The notes beneath the pieces are model-generated. The model made no database searches. It had not been told where the DNA came from and saw nothing but the letters and a program-made list of their open reading frames with translations. Position numbers and translations under genes: made by a program. A stretch of DNA of 64,000 nt from Thioploca ingrica. Lineage in GTDB: Bacteria; Pseudomonadota; Gammaproteobacteria; Beggiatoales; Beggiatoaceae. Positions 8,325-17,372 of this stretch are shown piece by piece. The first letter of the stretch is position 1; each line of letters opens with the position of its first letter. The stretch covers positions 3,162,001 through 3,226,000 of the forward strand of contig AP014633.1 of the NCBI GenBank assembly GCA_000828835.1. The letters are read 5' to 3'.

Positions 8325-8744
8325 TTATGCCATATTCGCCATTTCTGTTACTTTTGGTTGAATTGCAGCTTGTTTTTTCTTGTAATCTTCAATAGCGGCC
8401 TTAACCGAACTTTCGGCTAAAACTGAACAATGAATTTTAACGGGTGGTAAAGCTAATTCTTCAACAATTTCAACATTTTTGATAGCCGCCGCTTCTTCTA
8501 AAGTTTTACCTTTCACCCATTCAGTCAGTAATGAGCTTGAGGCAATGGCTGAACCACAACCATAGGTTTTAAATTTAGCATCTTGAATGACTCCATCTTC
8601 GCTGACTTTGATTTGTAATCTCATCACATCACCACAAGCGGGCGCACCAACCATACCGGTACCCACGGTTGGATCTTCTTTATCCAAGACACCAACATTG
8701 CGTGGATTGTTGTAATGATCTATCACTTTATTACTATATGCCAT
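8325..8744 (-). CDS. iscU: IscU, Fe-S cluster scaffold
   Basis: A 139-residue scaffold protein with the three cluster ligands Cys37 (GAPACGDVM), Cys63 (YGCGSAIASS) and Cys106 (KIHCSVLAESS), plus Asp39. The HscA-recognition motif LPPVK is at residues 99-103. The protein is about 11 residues longer than E. coli IscU owing to a polar C-terminal tail. It starts 47 bases after iscS. The next gene is not iscA but the inserted ATPase. Confidence 0.97.
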   Translation of the reverse strand: MAYSNKVIDHYNNPRNVGVLDKEDPTVGTGMVGAPACGDVMRLQIKVSEDGVIQDAKFKTYGCGSAIASSSLLTEWVKGKTLEEAAAIKNVEIVEELALPPVKIHCSVLAESSVKAAIEDYKKKQAAIQPKVTEMANMA

Positions 8745-8791
8745 TGGAATTCTCCTTTGTTAAGAATAAGTTTAGAGATAAAAATTGGCAA

Positions 8792-10006
8792 TTAATGAGC
8801 ACTCCACTGAATAGTGTTGATATCAACACCTTCTTTATACATATCCCATAAAGGGGATAATTCTCGTAGTTTTTCAACTTTACTTCTGATTAGTGGAATA
8901 ACGTAATTAATTTCTTCTGCGGTCGTGAATCGTCCTAGCGTAAAGCGAATCGAGCTATGAGCTAATTCATCATGACGTCCTAACGCTCTTAGAACATAGG
9001 AAGGCTCTAAACTAGCTGAAGTACAAGCAGAACCAGAAGAAATGGCTAAATCACTGAGGGCCATAATGAGCGATTCGCCTTCCACGTAATTAAAACTGAC
9101 ATTTAAATTACCGGCAATACGATGATCTAAATCACCATTGAGATAAACTTCTTCCATATCTTTTAGATTGTTCCAGAGATGATCGCGTAATTCTCTGAGC
9201 CGATCATTTTCTAAAGTCATCTCGGCTTTAGCAATCCGAAAAGCTTCTCCCATCCCCACAATTTGATGGGTCGCTAAAGTACCTGAACGTAAGCCACGTT
9301 CATGGCCACCACCGTGCATTTGAGCTTCTAGTCGCACCCGTGGTTTGCGGCGGACATACAAGGCGCCTATTCCTTTCGGACCATAAACTTTATGGGCGGA
9401 AAAGGACATTAAATCGACTGGCATTTTTTGTAGATCAATCGGTACTTTGCCGGCGCTTTGTGCAGCATCCACATGAAATAATACTTTGTGTTCACGAGTG
9501 ATTTCACCAATGGCGGCAATATCAGAAATAACGCCAATTTCATTATTGACGTGCATCAGACTGACTAAAATCGTATCAGGACGAATAACCGCCGTTAATT
9601 TTTTTAAATCAATTAGCCCATTGGGTTCTGGATCTAAATAAGTGACTTCAAATCCTTCACTTTCTAAGTGACGACAAGAATCTAACACAGCTTTATGTTC
9701 GGTTTTACTGGTAATGATATGTTTACCTTTGTTCTGATAAAAATGGGCCGCGCCTTTAATGGCTAAGTTATCAGACTCAGTGGCACCAGAAGTCCAGACA
9801 ATTTCTTTGGGATCAGCATTGATCAGCTCAGCGACTTGGGTACGCGCTGCTTCCACCGCTTGTTCAGCTTCCCAACCAAACCGATGGGAACGTGAGGCCG
9901 GATTGCCAAAATGACCGTCTTTGGTCAGATGATGTATCATTTTTTCCGCTACCCGGGGATCAACCGGCGTCGTGGCTGAATAATCAAAATAAATAGGTAA
10001 ATTCAT
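8792..10006 (-). CDS. iscS: IscS, cysteine desulfurase
   Basis: A 404-residue PLP enzyme, the same length as E. coli IscS. The PLP lysine is in [14 protein letters not shown], the active-site cysteine is in [17 protein letters not shown] near residue 328, and the C-terminal IscU- and Fdx-binding end is complete. It removes sulfur from cysteine for cluster assembly and for tRNA thiolation. It follows iscR by 159 bases; this leader shows no recognised element apart from short inverted repeats. Confidence 0.97.
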   Translation of the reverse strand: MNLPIYFDYSATTPVDPRVAEKMIHHLTKDGHFGNPASRSHRFGWEAEQAVEAARTQVAELINADPKEIVWTSGATESDNLAIKGAAHFYQNKGKHIITSKTEHKAVLDSCRHLESEGFEVTYLDPEPNGLIDLKKLTAVIRPDTILVSLMHVNNEIGVISDIAAIGEITREHKVLFHVDAAQSAGKVPIDLQKMPVDLMSFSAHKVYGPKGIGALYVRRKPRVRLEAQMHGGGHERGLRSGTLATHQIVGMGEAFRIAKAEMTLENDRLRELRDHLWNNLKDMEEVYLNGDLDHRIAGNLNVSFNYVEGESLIMALSDLAISSGSACTSASLEPSYVLRALGRHDELAHSSIRFTLGRFTTAEEINYVIPLIRSKVEKLRELSPLWDMYKEGVDINTIQWSAH

Positions 10007-10165
10007 CTATAGCTCTCCGTCAAGTGAAGCACTGCCTTCAACTTTGTTGTGTCAATATCGTTGCTGAAAAACTTGACCATGTGTTCCTAGTGACGAGGAG
10101 CACATGGTTTCTTATACCCGTGCTTCCTAACGTGTCATCACATTTATTCTAATTATTAATGGCTA

Positions 10166-10645
10166 TTAACGTTGTACTGCTCTACTTTCCATCCGGCGGG
10201 TATTATTGTATTCTTGCCGTGCGGCTTCTTTAGAGACTTCTTGTGGTCGCTTTTCAAGTACTTGCGCTAGAGTAATGCCATTTAAGAATTCACGAATTTG
10301 ATCACTTAAATCGGTCCAAAGTTGATGAGTTAAACAGGCACGAGAATCATGACAATTTTTCTGGCCCTTGCAGCGGGTTGCGTCTACCGTTTCATCTACA
10401 GCAGAAATGACTTCTGCAATCGCAATTGAATCAGCCGGGCGACTGAGGCGATAACCACCACCCGGTCCACGTGCACTATCGACCAGTCCCCGTTTACGCA
10501 GCCGCGAAAACAATTGTTCTAAGTAAGATAAAGAAATTCCTTGTCGTTGAGAAATATCAGCTAAAGTGATTGGACCCTGGTCACGGTTAATCGCTAAATC
10601 TAACATGGCTGTAACAGCATAACGCCCTTTGGTTGTTAGTCTCAT
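10166..10645 (-). CDS. iscR: IscR, Rrf2-family [2Fe-2S] regulator of the isc operon
   Basis: A 159-residue Rrf2 protein. The winged helix occupies residues 1-65 ([18 protein letters not shown]). The cluster ligands Cys92, Cys98, Cys104 and His107 are all present and at E. coli positions. Holo-IscR represses the isc operon at type-1 sites; a candidate site lies 49-73 bases upstream (10694-10718). A Shine-Dalgarno AGAGG lies 9 bases before the ATG. Confidence 0.97.
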   Translation of the reverse strand: MRLTTKGRYAVTAMLDLAINRDQGPITLADISQRQGISLSYLEQLFSRLRKRGLVDSARGPGGGYRLSRPADSIAIAEVISAVDETVDATRCKGQKNCHDSRACLTHQLWTDLSDQIREFLNGITLAQVLEKRPQEVSKEAARQEYNNTRRMESRAVQR

Positions 10646-10686
10646 AATGTTACCTCTGTGCTGGGTTGTGAAACCATATTGAAATA

Positions 10687-10714
10687 GTATTATGTATCAT
10701 ACTAAAATTATCAA
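10687..10714 (-). promoter_or_regulatory. Putative iscR promoter
   Basis: On the minus strand, TTGATA (10714-10709) and TAATAC (10692-10687) are separated by 16 bases and would start transcription about 35 bases before iscR. The -35 element lies inside the candidate IscR operator, which fits repression by holo-IscR. No other good promoter is seen in 10646-10845. Confidence 0.55.
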
Positions 10715-10718
10715 GTAT
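10694..10718 (-). promoter_or_regulatory. Candidate type-1 IscR operator
   Basis: The 25-base stretch, read on the minus strand from 10718, begins ATACTTGATA and continues ATTTTAGTATGATAC. Compared by eye with the E. coli type-1 IscR consensus, 19 of 25 positions agree, including the outer ATA and the central AT-rich core with its flanking G-A and A-G-T. Overlap with the -35 element supports autoregulation. Confidence 0.6.
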
Positions 10719-10845
10719 TAATAAACAAATTTTTTTCTGCAGTCAACAATGATAATTGTTTACTTAATTAGTAAGCTGAGTAGATTAACAGATTGAAAAT
10801 AATTATGAAAGATGAAATGTAGTCGATAAGAAAAAGCTAATTAAG

Positions 10846-11823
10846 TTACCAAGGACGGGGTGGTGAAATCCGTCCACCCTGAGTCTCTTGCCAAGCTTGA
10901 CGAAGTAATTGTTGCATCATTTTAAAATAAGCTGATTTTGGCTGAGTGGCTTGCCTAAAATTATTTTTCCAGGCGCGTAATCCATACCAGCGACTTTCTA
11001 ATTGCATCCACAACCAAGTTGATAATGCACCGTAATGCTTACGGTAAAATAACAAAGCACTGCGCATTTGCCATAAACTGACTTGTTTGCCCACGGCAGA
11101 AAAATTTAATTGGGTTAAAGTTTTAGAAGATTCTCCACCCAAATGCACCACAACGACATCAGGCCAATACCAAATTTTATAACCAGCCGCTTTAATGCGT
11201 TTGCATAGATCAACTTCTTCATAATAAAGAAAAAATTGTTCATCAAAGTAACCCACTTGTTCGAGTACTCGCCGAGGGATAATTAAAAATGCCCCCGGAA
11301 CCCAATCGGTTTCGGCAGCTTGATTGTGATCAGCCCAGGTGCGATCCGCACGGCCAAAAAATCGCGAGCGATGATATTTAGCAGCTAACCCTGATAAAGC
11401 CAGAAAATGATTCAGGATGCTAGGAAATTGACGAGCAGAAGGTTGCCAACTGCCATCACTACCGATTAAACGTGCCCCTCCCGCACCAATAGTCGGATCG
11501 GCTCGCATGTAAGCAACGGCTCGAGGCAATGCCTGTGGTTTTAAAAAAGCATCGGAGTTCAGTAATACCACATAATCGCCACGTGCTTGAGCAAAACCCA
11601 AATTATTAGCCGCTGCAAATCCCAAATTAATTGAACTACGGATTAATTTAACTTGAGGAAATTCTTGTGCCACCATCTCTGCCGAACCATCTTGAGAAGC
11701 ATTATCAATAATTATGGTTTCATAACGAATGTCTCCGGCTTTCTGAGCTAAGGTTTGTAAACATTCCTTTAATAATTGACAAGTATTAAATGACACAATA
11801 ATAATGGAAACTTCGGGTTCCAT
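10846..11823 (-). CDS. Family 2 glycosyltransferase (rhamnosyltransferase-like)
   Basis: A 325-residue cytosolic GT2 enzyme. The nucleotide-binding start SIIIVSFNTCQLL, the sugar-nucleotide acidic motif LLNSDAFL near residue 90, and the catalytic-loop motif FFLYYEEVDLCKRIK near residue 200 are all visible, as in WbbL-type rhamnosyltransferases. It is the last gene of a four-gene glycosyltransferase operon, 21 bases after the preceding GT2. Donor and acceptor are unknown; a role in exopolysaccharide or O-antigen assembly is inferred from its neighbours. Confidence 0.85.
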   Translation of the reverse strand: MEPEVSIIIVSFNTCQLLKECLQTLAQKAGDIRYETIIIDNASQDGSAEMVAQEFPQVKLIRSSINLGFAAANNLGFAQARGDYVVLLNSDAFLKPQALPRAVAYMRADPTIGAGGARLIGSDGSWQPSARQFPSILNHFLALSGLAAKYHRSRFFGRADRTWADHNQAAETDWVPGAFLIIPRRVLEQVGYFDEQFFLYYEEVDLCKRIKAAGYKIWYWPDVVVVHLGGESSKTLTQLNFSAVGKQVSLWQMRSALLFYRKHYGALSTWLWMQLESRWYGLRAWKNNFRQATQPKSAYFKMMQQLLRQAWQETQGGRISPPRPW

Positions 11824-11844
11824 AAGGGTTCCTTTGTCAAAGAG

Positions 11845-13080
11845 TTAGGGTTGGTTCTTTTCCTTACTCGAATCAACGGTCTCACTCGTTGAAGCGGATG
11901 GGTATTCGCGTTCGGTACGGATCCAGGAGGCATTTTTACGTGCGGTTCTAATCACTCGTGGTAACTGGGTGAGTTTCCACAGGATATAAAAAGGAACGCT
12001 GGCTAAAATAACAATATCTTTCAGGGTACCACCACCCACCCATAATGCCGCTAAAATATGGATGAGCACTATACTCAAAGCTATTCCAGCATAAATTTGG
12101 GTAGGCGGAAAAGGAATCAAGAGTACCAATAGCAATAAAGAAACATGCAATGCCAAAGGTAATAACAAGAGTTCTAATAACGGTTCAAGTAATCTCCATT
12201 GCCCCGTGAATACCGCTCGACTTAAAATCGGTAACTGTTCTAATATCATCCGTAATCGCCCCCCTTCCCAACGCGCCCGTTGAGAATCAGTTCCTTGACG
12301 TCCGGTTGGCATATCGCCACGTACTGTGGTTGAATCCACAAAATGGACTCGCATTCCCGCATTGACTAATGCTAAATGATATTCAAGATCTTCTACCACC
12401 GAACGAGCTTGATAGGGAACTTGTTGTAAAACGCGTCGAGTTAATCCAAAGCCATTCCCCAATATTCCCACTGAAAATCCCCAATAAGCTCGTCCCCGTG
12501 GGCGGAGCACGTTAAAAGCTAGCAAGGCAATGTGCATTAACCGCGTTCGTAAAGCAATATCCGGATTATTTACCGTATAACGACATTGAATCGCTGCCGC
12601 GCCACTTGCTAACACTTGTTCACAGGCGAGCAAAAAATTTTTTTCTACCACTGTATCTGCATCGATAATCAGTATGGCATCGACACCCTGCTTAAGCAAT
12701 CGTTGAAAGGCATAGTCCAGTGCATAGCCTTTACCGAGTTTGGTTTCGTCCTGACGGATCAGTACCTGAGCCCCAGCTGCTTGAGCACAACGTGCAGTTT
12801 CATCGGTACAATTATCAGCCACAACATAAATAGAAACTGGATTGTTAGGTTTATCAGTGCTTAATAAACTGGCAACACATCGTCCAATATTAGCTTCCTC
12901 ATTATGTGCTGGTACTACAACGGCCAGATGATTAGGTGCAAACTCGTGGTGTCTAGCTAACAGCCGCTGGGGTGGTAATAGACCCCCTAAAGTGAGTAGC
13001 GCTAATTCTAAAGTTCCCGCTAAGGTAAATCCCGCAATCACTAATCCTAATAATGTCACTAAGATGAAGAAATATTCCAT
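11845..13080 (-). CDS. Membrane-bound family 2 glycosyltransferase
   Basis: A 411-residue enzyme with an N-terminal membrane span (residues 3-30), a GT2 catalytic domain and two or three membrane spans at the end (about 290-370). Motifs are VVVPAHNEEANIGRC, the DxD-type IIDADTVV, the ED motif VVEDLEYHL and QRARWEGGR, the last two typical of processive or cellulose-synthase-like GT2 enzymes. It acts at the cytoplasmic membrane. It starts 4 bases after the GT4 gene upstream and is therefore in the same operon. Confidence 0.85.
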   Translation of the reverse strand: MEYFFILVTLLGLVIAGFTLAGTLELALLTLGGLLPPQRLLARHHEFAPNHLAVVVPAHNEEANIGRCVASLLSTDKPNNPVSIYVVADNCTDETARCAQAAGAQVLIRQDETKLGKGYALDYAFQRLLKQGVDAILIIDADTVVEKNFLLACEQVLASGAAAIQCRYTVNNPDIALRTRLMHIALLAFNVLRPRGRAYWGFSVGILGNGFGLTRRVLQQVPYQARSVVEDLEYHLALVNAGMRVHFVDSTTVRGDMPTGRQGTDSQRARWEGGRLRMILEQLPILSRAVFTGQWRLLEPLLELLLLPLALHVSLLLLVLLIPFPPTQIYAGIALSIVLIHILAALWVGGGTLKDIVILASVPFYILWKLTQLPRVIRTARKNASWIRTEREYPSASTSETVDSSKEKNQP

Positions 13081-13084
13081 AACA

Positions 13085-14401
13085 TTAAGTTAAATGGTGG
13101 TGCATTGACGGTGTTATTCGGCGACGAAAAATCTGGGCAAGTTTTTCCGTATTGTTTTGTAATTCATAGTCTTTTAAAACTTTATAACGGCCATTTTGGC
13201 CTAATTGCAACCGTAAACTCGGTTTGTCCATTAATAACATCAAAGCGTTAGTTAATGCGCTCACATCGGCAGGTGCGACTAACAAACCATATTGTTGTAA
13301 AATAGTTGATTTAGTCATCGTTGGGGTTTGAATGGGCATCGCAGTGTTGATATATTCTTGAAAAAGTTCAGGAATGCCGGTGATGTGCGTGGTGACACAA
13401 GGAATTTCCATCGCCATCGCTTCCATTAATACGACTGGCAAACCTTCCGCAAAGCTAGCCAACACAAAGATATCGGCTTTTTTATAAAATTCTAGAATCC
13501 GATCTTGGTTGACGGCTCCCTCTAAGATAATGTGGTCGGTTAGTTGATGTTGGCTAATCTCATGCGCTAAATTCTTCCGATCCGGACCGTCGCCAACGAG
13601 GCGTAAGCGGACTTGGCGACCTTGGGCAAGAAGACGTTCTATAGCGGCTATTAAAATAAATTGACCTTTGACCGGAACCAAACGACCGACGCAAAGCAAT
13701 TCAAAGGGAGTAGGATATTGACGAAACGGCCGTGGTGTAAAAATAGTCGGATCAACCCCTAAAGGACTGATCTCCAATTTTTGCCATTCAGTGGGAGGAG
13801 ATAACATCATCAATTGGCTACGGGCAAAATGGCTAATACAACAAATAAAATCAGCATGAAGGATTTTCTGAGTCAAATAATTACTTGGCGTATCATAAAA
13901 TTCGTCCGGTCCATGTATTGTTAAAGACAAATGAATCGGAAAAGTTTGTTGGACTATTAACCCTACTGTGGATGATGCCATCCCAAAGTGAACATGAAGG
14001 TGAGAACAGTGTTGTTGACGCATCCAATGACCCACCATAACTGCTTCAATAAAATAAAACCAACCATAAAGAATTTTTTTTAAATCCAATTGCCCTAATC
14101 GGAGCGCAAACAATAAGCCCTTTACATAACGCAGCGGTTGAGTTAATAAAGTATAAAAATGGGCTTTAGCTGCACCTATGATCCCGGCCGGTTTAACATA
14201 AAAAGTGTGCATCATTTCTTCGCGTTCTTCATGAGTCAATTGTGAAGAATCGCGATCCGTCGGATTAATAGAAGCCACAGCTATCTCAAAGCCCAACCGA
14301 CGCAAGTGGCGTATTTCCCGTAAAACAAAAGTATGAGAAATCGCTGGATAGCGGCTGATAAGATAAGCTATGCGGATTTTTTCATTATTTTCTGTCAGCA
14401 T
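13085..14401 (-). CDS. Family 4 glycosyltransferase (exopolysaccharide type)
   Basis: A 438-residue GT-B enzyme. The N-terminal acceptor domain starts RIAYLISRYPAISHTFV. The C-terminal donor domain has LLCVGRLVPVKGQ and the E-x7-E motif EGLPVVLMEA. Relatives include colanic-acid and amylovoran-type transferases. Its start overlaps the end of the next GT4 gene by 17 bases. A short insert (about residues 365-380, with MPIQTPTMTKST) follows the donor motif and may be a lineage-specific loop. Confidence 0.85.
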   Translation of the reverse strand: MLTENNEKIRIAYLISRYPAISHTFVLREIRHLRRLGFEIAVASINPTDRDSSQLTHEEREEMMHTFYVKPAGIIGAAKAHFYTLLTQPLRYVKGLLFALRLGQLDLKKILYGWFYFIEAVMVGHWMRQQHCSHLHVHFGMASSTVGLIVQQTFPIHLSLTIHGPDEFYDTPSNYLTQKILHADFICCISHFARSQLMMLSPPTEWQKLEISPLGVDPTIFTPRPFRQYPTPFELLCVGRLVPVKGQFILIAAIERLLAQGRQVRLRLVGDGPDRKNLAHEISQHQLTDHIILEGAVNQDRILEFYKKADIFVLASFAEGLPVVLMEAMAMEIPCVTTHITGIPELFQEYINTAMPIQTPTMTKSTILQQYGLLVAPADVSALTNALMLLMDKPSLRLQLGQNGRYKVLKDYELQNNTEKLAQIFRRRITPSMHHHLT

Positions 14402-15707
14402 TTTTTAACAATTCTTCATATAATACCAAGGCTTGGTCTATTTTACTGTCCCAACTATAGAGTTGTTCTGCACGGCGTCTCCCCATTTCACCTCGTTGTT
14501 GCCACACTGGTGGATGTTCAAAAATATCCTGAAAACATTTGGCTAACGCCTTCACTACCACAGTTGCTCCCCCGTGTGGTGGAATAGCACAGCCCACCGT
14601 GTCATCAATTATCTCAGCGGGGCCACCGAAAGCAATCGCTATCACCGGACGAGCACAAGCCATGGCTTCCAATAAAACCGCTCCGCCAGATTCACGTACT
14701 GATGGTAAACATAATACATGGGCTGCTTGTATTTGAGCAACCACTTGAGTTTGGGAAGCCATTCCATACCAAGTAACTATCTCGTTAAGGTGTAATTGTT
14801 CGCTTTGGGTTTGCCATTTTTCTTTTAGTGGGCCTTCGCCGACTATTGTTAATAACAGCGGCAGTTTATTTTTTAACTGCGCTAGCGCTTCAAGTAGAAG
14901 TGGAACCCCTTTAAACGGGACCAATCGACCTACAAAAACAATGCGTAAAGGTTGGATTGGAGAAGGAGTGGGTGGCCAGGGTGCTGGGCTAAATAAATTT
15001 AAATCCACTCCGTTTTCTAACAAATGACGACATCGGGAATGATAACGAGGTAAAACACTCTGCAAAGTGGCTTGGGTTGCGGTTAAAATAACGCTGGCAT
15101 TGCGAGTAGAGCCAATTAAGAAATCAATGAGATAGCCAAATTTACGCAGCGGATATATCCAACTCGAATCTTCTCTCATAATTTCTGGAAAGCCGGGTGG
15201 ATTTTTCAAGCCACCATTCCTAGGCCCTAAAATGAGGGGACGTTGTAAAGTATGTAACCAAGTCGGTGTCATTGGAGAAACTGGTGTAACTGCGTGAATA
15301 ATATCCCAATTAGCCCCGGCACGTTGGCGTTTTTTGAGTTGTTGAACAGCGAACCAATCATATAAAAAAAAATCTAGTGAAGATAATAAATAAATCGCAT
15401 TTTCACTTTGAGGAAAAAGTTTACGGGACAAGTTATAAAGGTATTTAGCAAACCATTCGGTATCAATAAAGATTATTTCGGAATTGGCTAAGGGAGCACC
15501 GGCTTGCATTAAGTAAGAATAATTTCTAATGTGGGTAACTAAAGTTACCGGTACCCGCTGAGCTAAACGAAAATACCACTGCCAACCAATTTGAGATACC
15601 GCTTCCGTCTTCGGAGCACATTGATAAGCAGATAATAATATTCGTGGCTTGATAGTCAAGTTTATGCTCTTTTGGGCGTTGGAAAAACTAAATTTAAGTC
15701 TTAACAA
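14385..15707 (-). CDS. Family 4 glycosyltransferase, first gene of the operon
   Basis: A 440-residue GT-B enzyme. It has ILLSAYQCAPKTEAVSQIGW at the N-terminal domain, LRIVFVGRLVPFKGVPLLLEA opening the donor domain near residue 255, and the E-x7-E motif ESGGAVLLEA near residue 345. The first 20 residues are poorly conserved in type and the true start may be later. It overlaps the following gene by 17 bases. It is the most upstream of four glycosyltransferases on this strand, so the operon promoter should lie in 15708-15798, an AT-rich stretch with no clear consensus. Confidence 0.85.
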   Translation of the reverse strand: MLRLKFSFSNAQKSINLTIKPRILLSAYQCAPKTEAVSQIGWQWYFRLAQRVPVTLVTHIRNYSYLMQAGAPLANSEIIFIDTEWFAKYLYNLSRKLFPQSENAIYLLSSLDFFLYDWFAVQQLKKRQRAGANWDIIHAVTPVSPMTPTWLHTLQRPLILGPRNGGLKNPPGFPEIMREDSSWIYPLRKFGYLIDFLIGSTRNASVILTATQATLQSVLPRYHSRCRHLLENGVDLNLFSPAPWPPTPSPIQPLRIVFVGRLVPFKGVPLLLEALAQLKNKLPLLLTIVGEGPLKEKWQTQSEQLHLNEIVTWYGMASQTQVVAQIQAAHVLCLPSVRESGGAVLLEAMACARPVIAIAFGGPAEIIDDTVGCAIPPHGGATVVVKALAKCFQDIFEHPPVWQQRGEMGRRRAEQLYSWDSKIDQALVLYEELLKNADRK

Positions 15708-15798
15708 GTATAATCAAATTAAATATCCTCGAATCGGATAGCTAAGCTTATTATATTCATGTCTGGTCTATTTAGACAAGAAATGAAGAGAAAATTTC

Positions 15799-15892
15799 AA
15801 CCTCTTCATGTGTTATAAATTTCAAGTTCTGGGCTTTCTTACGGGTTAAAATATCCTGCATGTCTTGGTGAAGAGGACTTGCTTGGGTCAAG
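15799..15892 (-). pseudogene. Duplicated fragment of the antitoxin gene end plus toxin start codon
   Basis: This 94-base segment matches 16367-16460 at about 90 of 94 positions. The original covers the C-terminal half of the antitoxin gene and the first codons of the toxin gene. The copy lies downstream of the toxin gene on the same strand and encodes no complete product. A 65-codon reading frame over it (15839-16036) is an artefact of repeat sequence and is not annotated. Confidence 0.8.
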
Positions 15893-15896
15893 CGAG

Positions 15897-15978
15897 GGTG
15901 CGTTAGGCGTCAGCCGTAACGCACCGAAAACCCGCTTTCTTCCTTCTACCATTATGAATGGTGCGTTATTAACGCACC
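15897..15978. repeat. Two palindromic GGTGCGTTA repeats
   Basis: GGTGCGTTA and TAACGCACC pair at 15897-15905/15917-15925, and again at 15960-15968/15970-15978. A related copy with GGTGCATTA lies at 16822-16850. They form strong stems and belong to a dispersed intergenic family. They fill the gap between the duplicated fragment and the toxin gene. Confidence 0.75.
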
Positions 15979-16032
15979 CTACTCTGGCTTCGCACCCTTC
16001 AGGATATTGCGGGTAAGTAGTGTTGCTATTCT

Positions 16033-16377
16033 TCATTTCATCTCATAAGCACGTTCGTGTGGCCCAACCGTAAGGAATATAATGGTATTATTAGATAAGT
16101 CATCACAAAAACAGTATTCACATTCTAAAATTTTTCGACATTCTGCGCAAATAACGAAGATAAGGCGAAAATTGTAATCTACACGCGCACTGCGACAACC
16201 TTGTAAATTTAAACCGCCACTAGCATCTGCAAGTAATTCCGTATTGAGGTAAGGATTGACTAAAATCTTTTCTATTCGTTGTTTTATACGCTTGCGTAAG
16301 GAGAGGTAACGTTGCAGGTTTTTGACAAAGCGTTGTTCGTAAATAGCTTGATAATCAGTCACTCCAAACCTCTTCAT
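16033..16377 (-). CDS. RelE/ParE-superfamily toxin
   Basis: A 114-residue small basic protein. The N-terminal helix pair is Lys/Arg rich (FVKNLQRYLSLRKRIKQR), the middle strands carry RSARVDYNFRLIFVI, and the end is IIFLTVGPHERAYEMK. The closing G-x-H-(D/E)-x-x-Y pattern is typical of RelE/ParE-type toxins, which cleave mRNA on the ribosome or poison gyrase. The start codon lies 23 bases inside the antitoxin gene, the usual coupled layout. Four cysteines in ICAECRKILECEYCFC are unusual for this family and could bind metal. Confidence 0.75.
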   Translation of the reverse strand: MKRFGVTDYQAIYEQRFVKNLQRYLSLRKRIKQRIEKILVNPYLNTELLADASGGLNLQGCRSARVDYNFRLIFVICAECRKILECEYCFCDDLSNNTIIFLTVGPHERAYEMK

Positions 16378-16588
16378 GGGTTATAAATTTCAAGTTCTGT
16401 ACTTTCTTACGGGTTAAAATATCCTGCATGTCTTGGTGAAGAGGACTTGCTTCGGTCAAGTAAACTACGTTGGAAAGCTGTTGCACTATTTCAGTGAGTT
16501 CTTCGCGCACGACTCGCCGAACGAGAGGTTCTAGTGCATTCAATAATTCTTCCACAGTAATGTTTATATTTGTTTTTTGGTCTAACAT
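16355..16588 (-). CDS. Antitoxin partner of the RelE/ParE toxin
   Basis: A 77-residue acidic protein without a clear DNA-binding motif: ITVEELLNALEPLVRRVVREEL forms a helix, and the end (LKFITHEEVWSD) is polar. Position directly upstream of and overlapping the toxin gene makes it the antitoxin. Its C-terminal half, the part expected to wrap the toxin, is duplicated at 15799-15892. Confidence 0.7.
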   Translation of the reverse strand: MLDQKTNINITVEELLNALEPLVRRVVREELTEIVQQLSNVVYLTEASPLHQDMQDILTRKKVQNLKFITHEEVWSD

Positions 16589-17022
16589 AGTAGGCTTCCT
16601 AGTTGAACAAGATTACATGAATTCAAGGATTAACAGGATAAGAATAAAAGTTAATCCTGTCCATCCTTCAATCCGTTGAATCCTGTTCAAAATCAGGGAA
16701 CAATACCTTCTCCCACTCGCCCCCTTCTGGATATGTGGGCAAGTTTTTTGATAATGTTCATCGGGTAAGTAGTGTTGCTATTCATTTTTTCAGGGAGGAA
16801 TTTGGAAACCGAACGAGGTAGGGTGCATTAGGCATCAGCTGTAATGCACCGAAAACCTAACCTGATAACGCAACGTGTTTATCTTCATAGTGCGGAACAT
16901 TGGTAGCCTGGATGGAACGTAGTGGAATCCAGGATAACGATTCTCACCATGTGCAATCTATCTTGATCCTGCATTCCACTTTTTCGTTCCATGCGGACTA
17001 CTAGCGGGAACGTCCCAATCTG

Positions 17023-17050
17023 CATTCCCACGCTGGTGCGTGAGAACGAG
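17023..17050. repeat. Second copy of the CATTCCCAC palindromic repeat
   Basis: It begins CATTCCCACG and ends CGTGAGAACGAG. It is the same repeat family as the copy at 8278-8306 that borders the isc insert, with one changed base in the right arm. Confidence 0.65.
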
Positions 17051-17247
17051 AAAACGAGAAATGATGCGGTTCATTTGTCACCGCATCCCTCGCAGGCTGG
17101 AAAAGGCTACCTATTAGTCAGTGGCAGCAGTAGCAGCAGTCTCATCCAACCACCAATAGCACTTTCCGCTAAGTGGAATTTTTTCGACTACTTGATATAT
17201 TCCATCAAAGTTAAATTCAATTTTTAATAGGTTTATGTTAAGTGGAT

Positions 17248-17327
17248 TAGGTGGGCAAAAACGCAGTGTTGCCCACCCTACAATACTACCATGATAGAGA
17301 TGAATGATGGGTGTGCGGTGCACACCC
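17248..17327. repeat. Two strong hairpin repeats
   Basis: TAGGTGGGCAA (17248-17258) pairs with TTGCCCACCCTA (17269-17280). GGGTGTGC (17309-17316) pairs with GCACACCC (17320-17327). They lie just downstream of the DUF29 gene at 17373 and could act as its terminator, although T-tracts are absent. Confidence 0.65.
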
Positions 17328-17372
17328 TACCTGGCTAAAGATATTATACTATTTTACCCAAGCGTGTAACTT

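Larger units (their letters stand above)
16589..17372. other. Repeat-rich intergenic region without genes
   Basis: About 780 bases hold no supportable gene. They contain stacked palindromes: GGTGCATTA pair at 16822-16850, CCTGGAT/ATCCAGG at 16907-16933, a CATTCCCAC repeat at 17023-17050, an ATGCGGT-type repeat near 17061-17090, GGTGGGCAA/TTGCCCACC at 17250-17277 and GGGTGTGC/GCACACCC at 17309-17327. Short reading frames here run through these repeats and are not believed. Confidence 0.75.

Noticed and set aside
15839-16036. A 65-codon minus-strand gene
   Set aside because: It consists of the duplicated antitoxin segment in a wrong frame plus GGTGCGTTA repeats.
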